A stretch of 64,000 nt of DNA from Thamnidium elegans (Eukaryota > Mucoromycota > Mucoromycetes > Mucorales > Mucoraceae). Where the stretch lies: assembly GCA_025201345.1 (NCBI GenBank), contig JAIXMG010000016.1, positions 677,069 through 741,068 of the forward strand, given 5' to 3'. Each line of letters opens with the position of its first letter. The first letter of the stretch is position 1. Below, piece after piece: positions 11,128-22,916 of the stretch. The notes under the pieces were generated by a model. That model ran no database searches and was not told where the DNA came from. It saw only the letters and a program-made list of their open reading frames with translations. The position numbers and the translations under genes are program-made.

Positions 11128-14100
11128 ATGAAAAATATGAGTTCTTTACATAATCAACCTATTGAAGAGACTCTTTTTCAATCTACTGGTAATCTATCTC
11201 AACATATCGAATTGATAGATACTGATGAAATTAATCATCTGGTGTCTTATACTCAATCAACAAAACGAATATTGAATTTGACCACAAAATCTGTAATACC
11301 TTCCTCTGTTTTATCAGATACAGAAAGAATAAATGTTACGGGCTCAATCAATTATTCAAAGGGTCCAGCAACAGTTATAACAAGTAAAAGGCCTCCTCTT
11401 TCAAAACGCATTATGACTATTACTGAAGGTAGAGGAGTAGCTATCGAAATCGGGTTATGTGTATTTGACATCAATAGTTGCGAATTTATTATATCTCAGG
11501 TACAATACTAATACATATGTATAAAAAACGTTCATTATTTACCTGTTTTTTTTTGGCTTGGTAGTTAGCAGATTCACAAACATTTACAAGAACCTTACAA
11601 AAAATCAACTTGAATAATCCTCAAAAGATTATTGTCGCATCTTCTTCTATGGATAATCCACATATTGGCTCCGCTAATGAAGAGGTCGGAACTACTTTAT
11701 GTCAATGGATTAGACGCCAATTTCCGCGAGTTCCTATAATTTCACTACCACGCAGATATTTTAATGATGAAGAAGGGAAGAGTTATATAAGAACTTATGG
11801 TTTGCAAGAAGACGTTATAGGGTTGCTAGTAGGTGTATCTAAAAAGTAAAATATTGTTAAGTGCCTAGCGGAATAATAATTATATTAATATATGTATATA
11901 TGTACATACATATAGGTATTTTTGTTTAGCTGCTGTAGCAGGAACGTTTAGGTAAATGTTTTAAATAAAATAAGACACGCTAGCATTAAGTCTTTTTCCT
12001 TCTTTTTTTTTATGGTTGTAGACATTTGTTTTTAGATGAAGGACACTTGTTTGCAGAACGAACTATTAAGTTTTCGTATCAAGGAGCTGAAGGTACTTAT
12101 TTTTGTTTGTTTCTTTAAATAAACGAAATTGAATAAATTTAATAACGTCATAAATTATAGGCACAATGCTTATAGGTACGCAGGAATTTATACTAAACTG
12201 AAAAAAAAAAAGCTTATTAACCATCATACAGATACAATAACAGCAAACAATTTGGAATTAGTCTCAAACACGACCAATAGTCATACCAAAAACACGCTTT
12301 TAGGTATTCTAGATCATACATTGACGCCTATGGGTAAAAGACTACTTAGAATGAACATTTTACAGCCACCATGCTCTATCGATATTATTAAAGATAGGCT
12401 GGATGCGGTAGAAGAGTTATCAAACCACGAAGAAAACATTTTCAATATACAGTCTTATTTAAAACAACTAACAGATTTAGATTATATCGTATCGTTTCTG
12501 ACAAAGATACCAAGTAAAGTAAAAACCAAGAATTCAATTACGGCTGTTCAACATGCAGAGATGAAACTCAATCAGGTTATTGCTTTGAAGCAATCAATAA
12601 AGTCCATACAGAGTATAGAATGTCATTTACCGCAAATTTTAAATCAGAATGAAGATGAAAGGGGGCATATATTACTTGGAACTATCCATAAGGTAATATA
12701 AACCATTATAGAGATATATTGAACTAAATTTTTGATTATTAGATTATATCAACTTCTTTTTTCGGTACTTTTTTTTTTTAAAATCGTTTACCTTTATATC
12801 AAAGAATGTTTTTTTTTCACTTACTCTTATTTTTCCTATGCTTGGATAGCCGAGTTTGAGCACTTGATAGACAAGTATATAAACAAAGAAGTTGGTATAC
12901 AAAAAACTGGCCTTGGAATTAGAAACCAAAAATGTTATGCAGTCAAGGTAAATTTAATAAATGTTCGTCTATACATTTTATAACATATATTATAGGCTGG
13001 AATAAATGGGTTATTAGATGTTGGTAAAGTGTAAACAAAAATAAAAACAACAAAAAATTAAAGAAAATATGTAAATAACGGTTAAGTTAAATATATAGCA
13101 CGACAAACATACAAGGAAACAACAGAAGACATTTATGAACTAGTATCAAACTATTCAGAAACATATAATATGCCAATGAAACTACAGTTTAGTTCCCCCA
13201 GTGGATTTTATATTACACTAGCTTCCTGTCACCTCGTAAAACTTGATGGTCAACTTCCAGAAGTGTTTATTAATGTCATTAAAAAAAGAAAGACTTTACA
13301 ATTCACTACAATAGAGTTGGTAAATAGTAATACTAAGAAGAAAGAGTTATTATGAAGTAATGATCCCACCTTTTTTTTTAGCTTCAAAAAAATAGCCGTA
13401 TAAATGAATCACTAACAGAAGTTTACCTCTTGTCGGACAGGTAGATGAAATTTACAAGCTAATTTTTTTTATGAACCCACCGTTTTACTTTTTATTTTGT
13501 AGAATTGTTACAGAGTTGCTTCAAATATTTCGAGATAATATTAATATTTTTTACAAGGCTTCGGAAGCAATAGCTTTATTAGATATGTTAACATGTTTAG
13601 CTGTTTGTAATATCTCGTCGGATTACGGTAAATATAATAATTTCGGGTTTTAATATTCATTTTGATGTTAATACACCTCTATTTATTAGTAAGACCTGAG
13701 TTCTCAAATACAATGGCTATAAAAGCTGGCAGAAATCCTATTTTGGATCATATATTATCGTTTCCGTTAGTTCCTAATGATACGTTTGCATCTTTGTCAA
13801 GTAGTTTTCAGTTTATAACCGGGCCCAATATGAGTGGAAAATCGACATATTTACGTCAACTTGCATTGTTAGTAATTATGGCACAGTTAGGGTCATTGTA
13901 AGTAATAATTTTTTTTAACATTGCTGTTAATAATACCTCTACAAAATTAGTGTACCGGCTGAATATGCCTCATTTCGATTGACCGATCAAGTAAACAGTT
14001 ATTTAAATTGCATTTTTACGTTTTTATACATTGGAACTTATTTTAAATTAAACAGTTACTCTCTAGATTGGCAAATGATAATACATTTACAGATATAGGT

Positions 14101-14559
14101 ACATCTTCATTTATGTCGGAAATGAGAGAAACGTCATATATATTACAAAATGTGACTAGTACAAGCCTTGTTATAATTGATGAACTTGGACGAAGTACAT
14201 CACCATCAGATGCGTTAGGAATTACAGGGGCAGTTTGTGAATATTTAATTAGAACAAGGGTAATATTACGCCTCATTAAAAAGAAGAAGAAGAAAGCTCA
14301 CATCTAGTTAGGCATTCTGTTTTTTTGCAACGCATTTACTGGAGTTAGCAAAAACCCTTAAGGTGTATCCAAATGTAGTAAGCCTGCAATTTAAAGTTCA
14401 AGTAACGGTAAGCATAGCCTCCATAAGAAAAAATATGTCAATTTATTTATATTTCATAGAAAAATAACAACAATACTTGTACCGTAAACTACCAATATAA
14501 AATAGAAGATGGTCACTTATCTTCAGGAAACCATTATTATGGTAAGCATATACATTATT

Positions 14560-14609
<50 letters not shown>

Positions 14610-15016
14610 TATATATCATAAATAGGTCTTCAGACTGCACAAATATTGAGACTTCCACAAGAGGTCTTATCTTGTGCTTACATAATTGTTAAAGAAGTTT
14701 GTATACACTATCTCAAGCTTAAATTAAATATTAATAATCAAGTATATATGTGACATTTAGCTAAAAACCGAAAGATTGAAACGCGAAAAGCCATATAGTG
14801 ATATAGCGAAAGATGTAACAGAGGAGCGCAAGTTATTATGGGTAAATCATTATTGGTATACATAGCAATATGCATATATATACTAATTAGTATATATAGT
14901 TTGCAGACAAAATTTTACAACTGGCACATGCAAACATGAATAGCCAACAGCTCTATAACCATATGTTAAGTTTGAAGAATGATATTTGGAAAGAAGAAGA
15001 AAGTTTAATAGCTTAA
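11128..15016 (+). CDS. MSH4: Meiotic MutS homologue MSH4, 20 exons
   Basis: Twenty exons keep the frame and give 895 residues (human MSH4 936, yeast 878): 11128-11499, 11565-11845, 11916-11951, 12022-12092, 12161-12175, 12232-12692, 12743-12764, 12850-12947, 12996-13023, 13099-13319, 13382-13440, 13503-13627, 13690-13897, 13951-13990, 14056-14259, 14312-14407, 14460-14541, 14626-14696, 14761-14841, 14900-15016. There is no mismatch-recognition domain I; connector and lever domains (EFEHLIDKYINKEVG, RNQKCYAVK) precede the ATPase with Walker A GPNMSGKST (about residue 641) and Walker B VIIDELGRST (about 716-726), then FFATHLLEL. MSH4 pairs with MSH5 as MutSgamma, which stabilises Holliday-type intermediates for meiotic crossovers. 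No frame lesion is seen, so it is probably functional. One exon is only 15 nt. Confidence 0.9.
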
Positions 15017-15157
15017 ATTGCTGTAACTAGGTCACTGTATCTCCTATAGTTTTACAGATTAATAAATTAAAAGAGCGTCTTGGACAGTTGTTGTATTTAG
15101 TATTTTAAACAAACCAGATCGTTTTGTATGAGATATTTAGTATCGAATTATAAAATA
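15017..15157. other. 3' flank of MSH4
   Basis: Short AT-rich stretch between the MSH4 stop and the left end of a TIR transposon. The dinucleotide TA at 15156-15157 is the target site of that element. Confidence 0.5.
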
Positions 15158-16090
15158 ACGTGCCACCAGATTTAAACCTGGTAAATTTTTAATTTTTCTT
15201 TTACTTTTTTCTGAACCGATAAACTTTTTTTTAGGCACTTTTATAGATAATCAGAGCCTATTTTATTGTTTAATAAACCTTTGTGAGTAATATAATAGGA
15301 ACGGATTTTTTTTTTCAATAATAAAAAAAAAAAGTTTATCGCTTTCAAAATCAACCTATGTTTTTAACTTTCAAGCTGGGAATGTATGAAGGGATAGACA
15401 AATTGAAACAAGAAAAATTTGCGCAATATAATTCATTCACCGCCAATTTTCTTTTAGCCAATGAAATTACTCTAAATTACGAAGTACCCAAACCACCTAC
15501 ACTGCATTATGTACGTACAAGAACTAGTTGAAAATGCTGGCCACATTTTTGAACTTTATCCAAAGTACCGCTGCGAGTGTAATTGGATTGAGATGTACTG
15601 GGGCGGAGCGAAACGTGAAGCTAAAATGAAATGTGATTATAGTTTTAAATCACTAGAAAATAATATAGATGCATTCCTCGACAAAGCTGGTAACTTAGCT
15701 CATATCAGACGGTATTTTAGAAGATCGATGGAATACATAGAAGCATACAGCAGATGTAGCGATGGTCGTGAAGTAGTTCAGACAGTTAAAAAATTTGTAG
15801 AAAAAAAATATCTATCTCACAGAAAAGTTAGAATCCCTTCTGATTTGGATATTTAATTATAAAAAACTTCTTTTTCTTTAATTTTTTTTTATTTCTGATT
15901 GAATTTTTCTATTATTATAACATTATACTACAATTAGAACGATCATCTGTCTAAATGACCATGTCTAATGTACATCCTGAAAGATCATTTCAAAAAAAAA
16001 AAAAAAAAAAAAATACACCATCGCGATTTCGAAAAAAAAAAATATTTGAAACAAATTAAAAATTTACCAGGTTTAAATCTGGTGGCACGT
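15158..16090. mobile_element. Short TIR DNA transposon (TA target) next to MSH4
   Basis: A 38-bp perfect inverted repeat (15158-15195 and 16053-16090, beginning ACGTGCCACCAGATTTAAAC) bounds a 933-bp element flanked by TA on both sides. A near-palindrome sits inside each repeat (CCAGATTTAAACCTGG). The inside encodes only the C-terminal part of a DDE transposase, so this is an internally deleted copy needing a full-length relative to move. Confidence 0.85.
15509..15856 (+). pseudogene. C-terminal remnant of a DDE transposase
   Basis: 115 codons resembling the end of IS630/Tc1-like transposases widespread in basidiomycetes and mucoromycetes: an N-terminal VENAGHIFELYPKYRCE, then CNWIEMYWGGAKRE holding the catalytic Glu, then a CDYSF stretch and a basic tail. 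The first two catalytic Asp residues and the DNA-binding part are missing. The frame opens inside the element, so the ATG is not necessarily a real start. Confidence 0.65.
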
Positions 16091-16092
16091 TA

Positions 16093-16896
16093 AAAAGAGA
16101 CAGCAGTAAATAAGACGAAACTTCTTTTGGACCTAGTACCGCTGCTTTTATATGTTTAGGGGTCTTCTAAATTTTAAAAAATAATGTTAGTTTTGCAGTC
16201 CTTTTGATTATTTTTGAATTCAAAAATAAAACTCTGCTACGTCTGTTTAGAACGGGGATAACTGAAGGTAAATAAAAATATAAGATAAAAAGGTAAAAAG
16301 AAGGAAAGACAAATACAAGTATTGTGAAAACTTTGTATAGTGGTTTTATTTCAAGAAAAAGACAAAGATGATTAAACTAAAGTTCAACCTATATTTATAG
16401 TATTTTGGAATCGATAATTATAACAAGGGTGTCATTCATATCATTAACATATCTAGTAAAGACAAGGATATAAATCATAATGGAAAGTTCCTAATATCAA
16501 TTACATTATATTATTCGTTACTGAATTATTCTACTGATTTCGATCAAGTTATTCTTTTTTCTAGAAAGATTTCCTGATCATATTATTGGATCAGTGTGAG
16601 ACAGGATAAAGGATTACTCTTGATAGCTGTGTAATAATTGGGCAAAATGGAGACTGTTAATTTTTAAGATAAAAAAAATGATTAAACTTTATTCATAATA
16701 AAAGAAGGAAGATATTTATATCAATTTGAATTCGGATATAATAATCAAATAGAGAAACGGACATAATATATAAACAGTAAAATAAACTTGTTCATTAAGA
16801 TCTTAATTATCATGAGTGGCATTACGGGCATAGATCATATTAGGAAAGATTGTACATAAATAAACTTCTAAGGAGCGTGATTTCATAATTATTACA
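16093..16896 (-). repeat. Probable LTR of the truncated Ty3/gypsy element
   Basis: Immediately after the pol stop, the reverse strand has a purine run (AAAGGGGGAAGAA) followed by TGTAATAATTATG, the expected polypurine tract and TG start of a 3' LTR. The LTR would run from 16896 downwards, but I could not place its far end; the left limit given is simply the neighbouring TIR element. Confidence 0.4.
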
Positions 16897-17349
16897 TTCT
16901 TCCCCCTTTGCTGGTTTCTTCAATATCTTCTAGAGAAACCCAAGGACGCATATGCTTGACATTTGCTGTTGTCCTTCCCATAGGCCCAGCAGTACCCTGT
17001 CGTTGGATGACCCACGAGGTTCCTTCTTCATTGTTCTTGGCTACGACAATCCAAGGGCCAGACCAGCGTTTCTTTGGAAACGTAAGTTTTTCCAAGTTTC
17101 TTCTCTTGATTAAATCTCCCACTTTATATTCCTACTTGACAGCACCAGCAGGATCATAAAATTTATTTTGCCTTTCTTGAGCCTTACCTAATTTTGAAAG
17201 AGCATCCGAGTGTAAGGCAGGCAAGAACTTGTTTAAATATATTAGCCATTGTTCACTTTCATATGTTTTAGGTTCAATATTCTTCAAATCTTGACTAATT
17301 GGGACATCAGGATTTCTTCCGAACAGCAACTTAAATGGTGAATAACCAG
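16892..17349 (-). pseudogene. Ty3/gypsy pol tail (integrase C-terminus), truncated
   Basis: The reverse strand reads GYSPFKLLFGRNPDVP, then a charged linker and KVGDLIKRRNLEKL...KKRWSGPWIVV, ending in a VKHMRPW segment and a stop at 16892. This is the C-terminal integrase part of a Ty3/gypsy polyprotein. One in-frame TAG (about 17120, between AVK and EYKVGD) breaks it. At 17349 it is cut off exactly at the end of the CACTA-ended repeat E-A; the rest of pol is not in the window. Confidence 0.75.
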
Positions 17350-18713
17350 CACTGTGGCCAGATAAAGTTGTTTTTTATACTAATAACAGTAGAAGTGTTT
17401 CTAAATATGCACACTGTAAATTCGGAAACTATGAGATAGTATGGTTACTGAATTTAGTATCCATGTATACTGGATTTATTATGCAGTATATTTTCCACTG
17501 AACGCAGTAAGTTGGATACTGAAATTGAAATGGTATCTTATGTACCCTATTTAGTAGAAATTCCACTAAAAAATACGTCATGAGTCTGTTTATTCAGTAA
17601 CCATTGCTCTTTATTCAGTAGCCATTGTTTTTTATTTAGTAAAATCTCTGTCTATTCAGTAGCCATTGCTCTTTATTTAGTAGCCATTGTTTTTTATTTA
17701 GTAGCCGTTGTTCTTTATTCAGTAGCCATTTATAACAACTTACTTCTACATAATATATATGGTTAAAATCTGTTTTACATAAATAGTGTTATTATCAAAC
17801 TTACAAGTAAATAAAAAACCAAGACATATGGTTAAACGGTTTCTTCTCTGTAAATATATAAATGTTTGTAGATATTAATAGGTAGTAAATAAAAATAACT
17901 AAAAGATGTGTACCTTAAGGTGAACCATAATAGTATTCAATGGTTAGATATCTAAAAGCAAACGAACAAAAAAAAATTGTTTTAGCGGTGGAAAAAAATA
18001 AAAAAAAATACTTTACTTAGCGTTTAGGGATACAATAGAGGCGAATGAACTATAGAAGAAGAAAAACAGTTATGTTCCATTTCAAGAGATTCAGTTTATT
18101 GTTACCATTGAGATTAGTCTTTTGTGTATAAAGTGAAGTAAAAGTATATATAAAAAAGGAAAAGAAAAAAAAAAGGGGGGGGGGGGAAGGCAAGGTCGCT
18201 TACGTCTGCGGTTGAAAAAAAAAAGTCACCTTCAGCTTGGCTAAACGACCTCTTTTTTTATACGTGATTCTGAAATTTATATAGTAAGTCCTAAGTATAC
18301 TGAAAAAAAGAAAGCACGAATATATGTAGTAAATCAATTTTTTTTATTATCGTAGCGTCTCTATTTTTTTTTTTTTTTTTTTGGATAACGTGGCAGTGTC
18401 TTTTTTTCTTTTTTTTTTTCTTTAAATAAATTTATATATTTGTCTATATTATTTGTACTTAGATAATTAACTTATTCCTCTATACATGTAGGTACTAAGA
18501 TCTAAACGACCATGACGCTGTAATATACCTATATGTTATAGAACATTGATATGCACCTTTTTAATATTTTAATTCCCGGGTAAAGAAAAAATCTAAATTT
18601 AGAATAAAAAAAAGGGGAAGAGTATTTTCTACTGAAAATAGCGGAATATATTCCGTATTTAGTAACTATGTCCACTAATAACAGTATCATTTACTAAATA
18701 TCTGGCCATAGTG
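17350..18713 (-). mobile_element. CACTA-ended repeat E-A (1.36 kb, non-autonomous)
   Basis: The element starts CACTGTGGCCAGATA and ends TATCTGGCCATAGTG, flanked by CAG on both sides, a 3-bp duplication as expected for CACTA/EnSpm transposons. No coding capacity is visible. Near one end (about 17590-17740) a unit like TTTAGTAGCCATTG is repeated about seven times, resembling the subterminal repeats that CACTA transposases bind. Two further copies lie at 20397-25367 and 36773-38072 in the opposite orientation. It has a G10 run near 18176 and several T-tracts. Confidence 0.75.
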
Positions 18714-20231
18714 CAGCATTTCAAGATGGAAGGAGTACCAGCGTTGAGATCAATCCTAGAACAATACGATTACATTTGCAAGATAGATCTGAAGGATGCC
18801 TATGTAGTAGTACCATTACACCCATTATCGAAACAATACCTGACCTTTTTACATCAAGATACACTCTACCAGTACCGATCTTTAGCATTCGGACTAAGTG
18901 TAGCACCAAGAGTATTTTCAAAACTAATGCGTTATGCAATAGAGCCATTGAGAAAACAGGGAATTCGATTGGTTTATTACCTCGACGATATCTGCTTAGT
19001 CACAAAATCGAAGAGCGAAATGAAGAAGGTAGTAGAGATAACTACCACTCACCTGAAGAATCTAGGCTTTATAATCAACTACAAGAAAAGCAATTTTTCT
19101 CCTCAGAAGATACAAGAATTTCTGGGCTTCCAGTTCAATACAGCAACAATGAAGATCGAATTACCATTACCAAAATTGAAGAAAATCGTGAGCCGAATAA
19201 AACAAGTCAAGAAGTCAGCAACAAATTTATCATGCCGGTGGATTGCAAGTCTGATCGGGAAAATGACAGCGGTTATACCCGCTATCGGAGATTCGCTTCT
19301 ACACCTAAGATACTTACAACGAGACTTGGCAAGGAGTTTAAACCGACACAAACAAAATTGGGAAAGCCCTTGTCAGTTATCGCCACTAAGCCACGAAGAT
19401 TTAACCTGGTGGGAAAACTTCGCGGGGTCAAGAAACGGTCTTCCAGTTCATCAAGAAGTGCTCCAGCGGCAACCAGATCTAGATATTTATGTCGATGCGT
19501 CCGACAGTGGTTATGGAATTAGCAGCACGGCAGTGAAAACTTATGGATTCTGGACCGAAGAAGAAAAATCTACGTCTATAAACGTAAGAGAACTGAAGAC
19601 AGTATGGTTAGCAGTACAGCTCCATGCAAAAGATTACGAAGACAAATATGTGAGGATTTTCTCAGACAACAAGACAGCTATAAAATATGTAATGAAGGCA
19701 GGAGGAATAGCATCACCGATACTACAGGATTTAGCATTGAAGATTCAGTTTGTACTGAACAAACACAGAATACAATTGAGTTGCGTACATATCCCTGGAG
19801 TTCAGAATACCGTCGCGGATCAACTCAGCAGACAGCCGAAACCATTGTACGAGTGGACCATTCCTCCAGCAATCTTTCAACAAATTCAAGATCGATGGGG
19901 ACCAATGACACTGGATGCTTTCGCAGCACACCAAAACAAGCGACTACCAAGATATTGGAGTTTGAGACCAGATCCGGCAGCAATAGAAATAGACGCATTC
20001 AAACAAGATTGGCCAGCAAAGGGTCTATACCTCCATCCCCCCTGGAAATTGATCCCACGGGTTCTGAAGGTACAACAAGCAGTGTTAATAACGCCATATT
20101 GGACAACACAATATTGGTACCCGATGATCCTAAAGATGACCAAGAAGAAACCGATGATCTTTCAAGTGTCAAAAAATTGGACATTAGCCGCATGGCTATT
20201 ATCCAACAATCAATGCAAGAACAGGGAATAG
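18714..20231 (+). CDS. DIRS reverse transcriptase / RNase H (5' truncated)
   Basis: About 505 codons. Motifs in order: KIDLKDAYVVVPLH (RT palm), LAFGLSVAPRVFSKLM, active site YYLDD, LGFIINYKKSNF and LGFQFN. Then RNase H with IYVDASDSGYG, the Glu of NVRELKTV, the Asp of IFSDNKTAIKY and a VADQLSR end. The last segment (WGPMTLDAFAAH...LHPPWKLIPRV) is the methyltransferase-like region typical of DIRS elements. The catalytic residues are present, but the N-terminus is lost at the boundary with E-A. Its end overlaps the start of the recombinase gene in another frame, as in DIRS-1. Confidence 0.9.
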   Translation, partial: QHFKMEGVPALRSILEQYDYICKIDLKDAYVVVPLHPLSKQYLTFLHQDTLYQYRSLAFGLSVAPRVFSKLMRYAIEPLRKQGIRLVYYLDDICLVTKSKSEMKKVVEITTTHLKNLGFIINYKKSNFSPQKIQEFLGFQFNTATMKIELPLPKLKKIVSRIKQVKKSATNLSCRWIASLIGKMTAVIPAIGDSLLHLRYLQRDLARSLNRHKQNWESPCQLSPLSHEDLTWWENFAGSRNGLPVHQEVLQRQPDLDIYVDASDSGYGISSTAVKTYGFWTEEEKSTSINVRELKTVWLAVQLHAKDYEDKYVRIFSDNKTAIKYVMKAGGIASPILQDLALKIQFVLNKHRIQLSCVHIPGVQNTVADQLSRQPKPLYEWTIPPAIFQQIQDRWGPMTLDAFAAHQNKRLPRYWSLRPDPAAIEIDAFKQDWPAKGLYLHPPWKLIPRVLKVQQAVLITPYWTTQYWYPMILKMTKKKPMIFQVSKNWTLAAWLLSNNQCKNRE

Positions 20232-20907
20232 ATGAGAGAACTATACATCAGTTAAAATCCAAACATTGGCAGATAGCCACCGAACACTACGATAGGATAT
20301 GGGAGAAGTGGACTGACTGGTGTATGAATCAAAACCCAAAAACTGATTACATAGCATACGAACCAAAAAATTTACTACGATTTTTAATGGATCACGCACT
20401 ATGGCCAGATATTTAGTAAATGATACTGTTATTAGTGGACATAGTTACTAAATACGGAATATATTCCGCTATTTTCAGTAGAAAATACTCTTCCCTTTTT
20501 TTTATTCTAAATTTAGATTTTTTCTTTACCAGGGAATTAAAATATTAAAAAGGTGCATACCAATGTTCTATAACAAATACGTATATTACAGCGTCATAGT
20601 CGTTTAGATCTTAGTGCTTACATGTATAGAGGAATAAGTTAATTATCAAAGTACAAATAATATAGACAAATATATAAATTTATTTAAAGAAAAAAAAAGA
20701 AAAAAGACACTGCCACGTTATCCAAAAAAAAAAAAAAAAATTGATTTACTACATATATTCGTGCTTTCTTTTTTTCAGTATACTTAGGACGGATGTATAT
20801 GCATATAAGTCTCAGGTCAATTTTAAACACCGAATATTTTACTTTTTGTATAAAACTGATTTTCCTTTTAAATAAAAAATATAGTTTAGAATAATACATT
20901 ATATAAT

Positions 20908-21785
20908 ATGTTTATAGAGTCATATCAAAATTTGAAGCATATATTTGACAATGAAGATAACGCATTAAATTACTTAATAGAAAATAAGTATGTGAATAAG
21001 TTTGATAAGTGCAGCATATGTAACTATGATATGAAATTAAATTTTAAGAAAAAGTTATACGTATGTAAATATTATAAATGCAGAAAAGCATTATCACCAT
21101 TAAAAGGAACAATATTTAATAAGTTAAGATTACCATTAAATATTCAATTACATATACTATATTTATTTTTAGGTAAAGCTCCTTCGTCTTTTATAAGTTC
21201 AAGTTTACAAATTGATAAAAATACAGTAAGTAGATATAGTAAATTATTTAGAAAGTACATAAAAGATAAGCAACTTATTAAGCCAAGAAATAAAATAGGA
21301 GGAAGAAATGAAATTGTTGAAATCGATGAAACTAAAATAGCGAAGAGAAAATATAATAAAGGACATAGTGTAGAAGGTGCATGGGTTATTGGAGGTATAC
21401 AAAGAAGTAGATTAAAGAATAAAGTTAAAATGAAAATAAAAAAATATTTTTAGAACCTATTGAAGAAAGAAATATAGAAAACATTAATGAAATAATAGAA
21501 AAATACATTAAGAAAGGTACTACAATATATACAGATTGTTGGAAAGGGTATAATAATTTAAGTAAAATAGGATATAAACATAAAACAGTTAATCATAAAA
21601 AACATTTTAAAGATCCGGTTACAGGAGTCCATACAAATACAATAGAAGGAACATGGAATGGACTAAAGCAAAGTATTATACCAAGAAATAGAAATAAAAA
21701 GGACATAGTCTTATATTTAAGGGAATATCAATGGAGAAAAAAGAATAGAGAATATAATATTTGGAAAAACTTTTTAAAAGATTAA
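20908..21785 (+). pseudogene. Merlin/IS1595-type DDE transposase, one frameshift
   Basis: An N-terminal zinc ribbon (CSICNYDM...CKYYKC), a helix-turn-helix region, then the catalytic Asp in EIVEIDETKI with KYNKGHSVEGAWVIGG, the second Asp in IYTDCWKGY and the Glu in HTNTIEGTWNGLK (spacing 36). This is the IS1016/Merlin signature. The frame breaks once at about 21430-21440, in an A-rich run; after it the remaining about 115 codons are open to TAA at 21785. A one-base error or recent mutation would explain it. Confidence 0.85.
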
Positions 21786-21815
21786 AAATTGAATTTACGT
21801 ATAATAAAAAAATAA

Positions 21816-22739
21816 ATGAATAAAGATAATTTATATTTTAATATTAAAAAATCAAAATATTTATATTTGATACTAAAAATAAAAAAATTAGAATTAAGAG
21901 TTAATACATTAAAAAAAGAAAATTTATTCTATAAAAATTTAAATAAAAATAATGAAACCATAGAGAATAAGTGCTCCCGAGAAATATATTATGAAACAAA
22001 AGAAAACAAAGATGAAGAATATAATCATATTAGCAAGAACACAAATATAGAAAATACATTAGATTTTAATATTGACGATAATAATAATAATAATATATGC
22101 GAAGATTGTGGATTTGAAATTAATGAAAATGGATGTATTTGTCCTGATATATGTAAAAATAAAGATTGTGAAAATTATGACGAAGATGAGTATAATAAAA
22201 TATGTAATATATGTAAAAATAAATTAGATAATAGCAACACTTTGGATGATGAATTAGATGAATTATATGAGGAGTCAAATACATTAAGTGATGTTGAAAT
22301 GGGAGAAGAATTATGTAATGAAAATTATCCCAAAACTTATACAAATAAAAAAAGAAAAAAGTATAATAAATTAAATGAAGACGACGAAAATTTAAAAGTT
22401 ATAAATAAACTAAGTAAACTAAATTTAAATATACATAAGAATAAACAAGATAGTGTATTTGACAAAATAAAACTAAATAATAGAAATACATTAAAATTAT
22501 TTAATGATATATATATAAAATACAGTAATAGCCAAATTGATGACAATTATATTAATGATATTTATGAAATTTATGATAAAAATAAATCAAGGTTCATGAA
22601 AAATTTAGAAATTAGTTCTAAAATATATAATAATAAAAAAGTATCTAATAGTAATTTTGTTTTTCCTTTATACACATTTAATAGCATAAAGAAAACATCG
22701 ATTGATAACTTTATAACTTTGATAGAAAAATTGGTTTAA
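21816..22739 (+). CDS. Merlin-associated Cys-rich accessory protein, unknown function
   Basis: 307 codons starting 30 nt after the transposase stop and ending just before the right terminus. The N-terminus is a Lys/Leu coiled coil (residues about 5-45). A Cys-rich block follows at about 90-145 (CEDCGFEINENGC, CKNKDCENYD, CNICKNK), probably a metal-binding module. Then an acidic stretch and a C-terminal helical domain (KLFNDIYIKY...YEIYDKNKSRFMKNLE...SIKKTSIDNFI). A second copy with the same layout occurs in Merlin copy 2 (27513-30024), so the protein belongs to the element. I do not recognise a family; a DNA-binding or transposition-helper role is only a guess. Confidence 0.75.
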   Translation: MNKDNLYFNIKKSKYLYLILKIKKLELRVNTLKKENLFYKNLNKNNETIENKCSREIYYETKENKDEEYNHISKNTNIENTLDFNIDDNNNNNICEDCGFEINENGCICPDICKNKDCENYDEDEYNKICNICKNKLDNSNTLDDELDELYEESNTLSDVEMGEELCNENYPKTYTNKKRKKYNKLNEDDENLKVINKLSKLNLNIHKNKQDSVFDKIKLNNRNTLKLFNDIYIKYSNSQIDDNYINDIYEIYDKNKSRFMKNLEISSKIYNNKKVSNSNFVFPLYTFNSIKKTSIDNFITLIEKLV

Positions 22740-22916
22740 AAAATATATGAGACCTTTATACATAATGACCCCTTAGGACTTACTATATAAATTTCAGAAT
22801 CACGTATAAAAAAAGAGGTCGTTTAGCCAAGCTGAAGGTGACTTTTTTTTTTCAACCGCAGACGTAAGCGACCTTGCCTTCCCCCCCCCCTTTTTTTTTT
22901 CTTTTCCTTTTTTATA

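Larger units (their letters stand above)
20791..22771 (+). mobile_element. Merlin (IS1595-like) transposon, two genes
   Basis: The empty site is visible in copy E-B (cttaggac|ttactat), and here CTTAGGAC is duplicated (20783-20790 and 22772-22779): an 8-bp target duplication, as known for Merlin. The ends are imperfect inverted repeats: GGATGTATATGCATATAAG at left, and the complement of GACCTTTATACATAATGACC at right. The 1981-bp element carries a transposase with one frameshift and a second intact ORF. Both are extremely AT-rich. Confidence 0.85.

Noticed and set aside
18776..20416. Long forward ORFs overlapping the DIRS reverse transcriptase in other frames (18776-19522, 19604-20416)
   Set aside because: Shadows of the RT frame; only the end of the second one (from 20192) is real coding, as the start of the recombinase.
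22080..22560. Reverse Tyr/His/Phe-rich ORFs in the Merlin region
   Set aside because: Antisense of the Asp/Asn/Lys-rich accessory gene.
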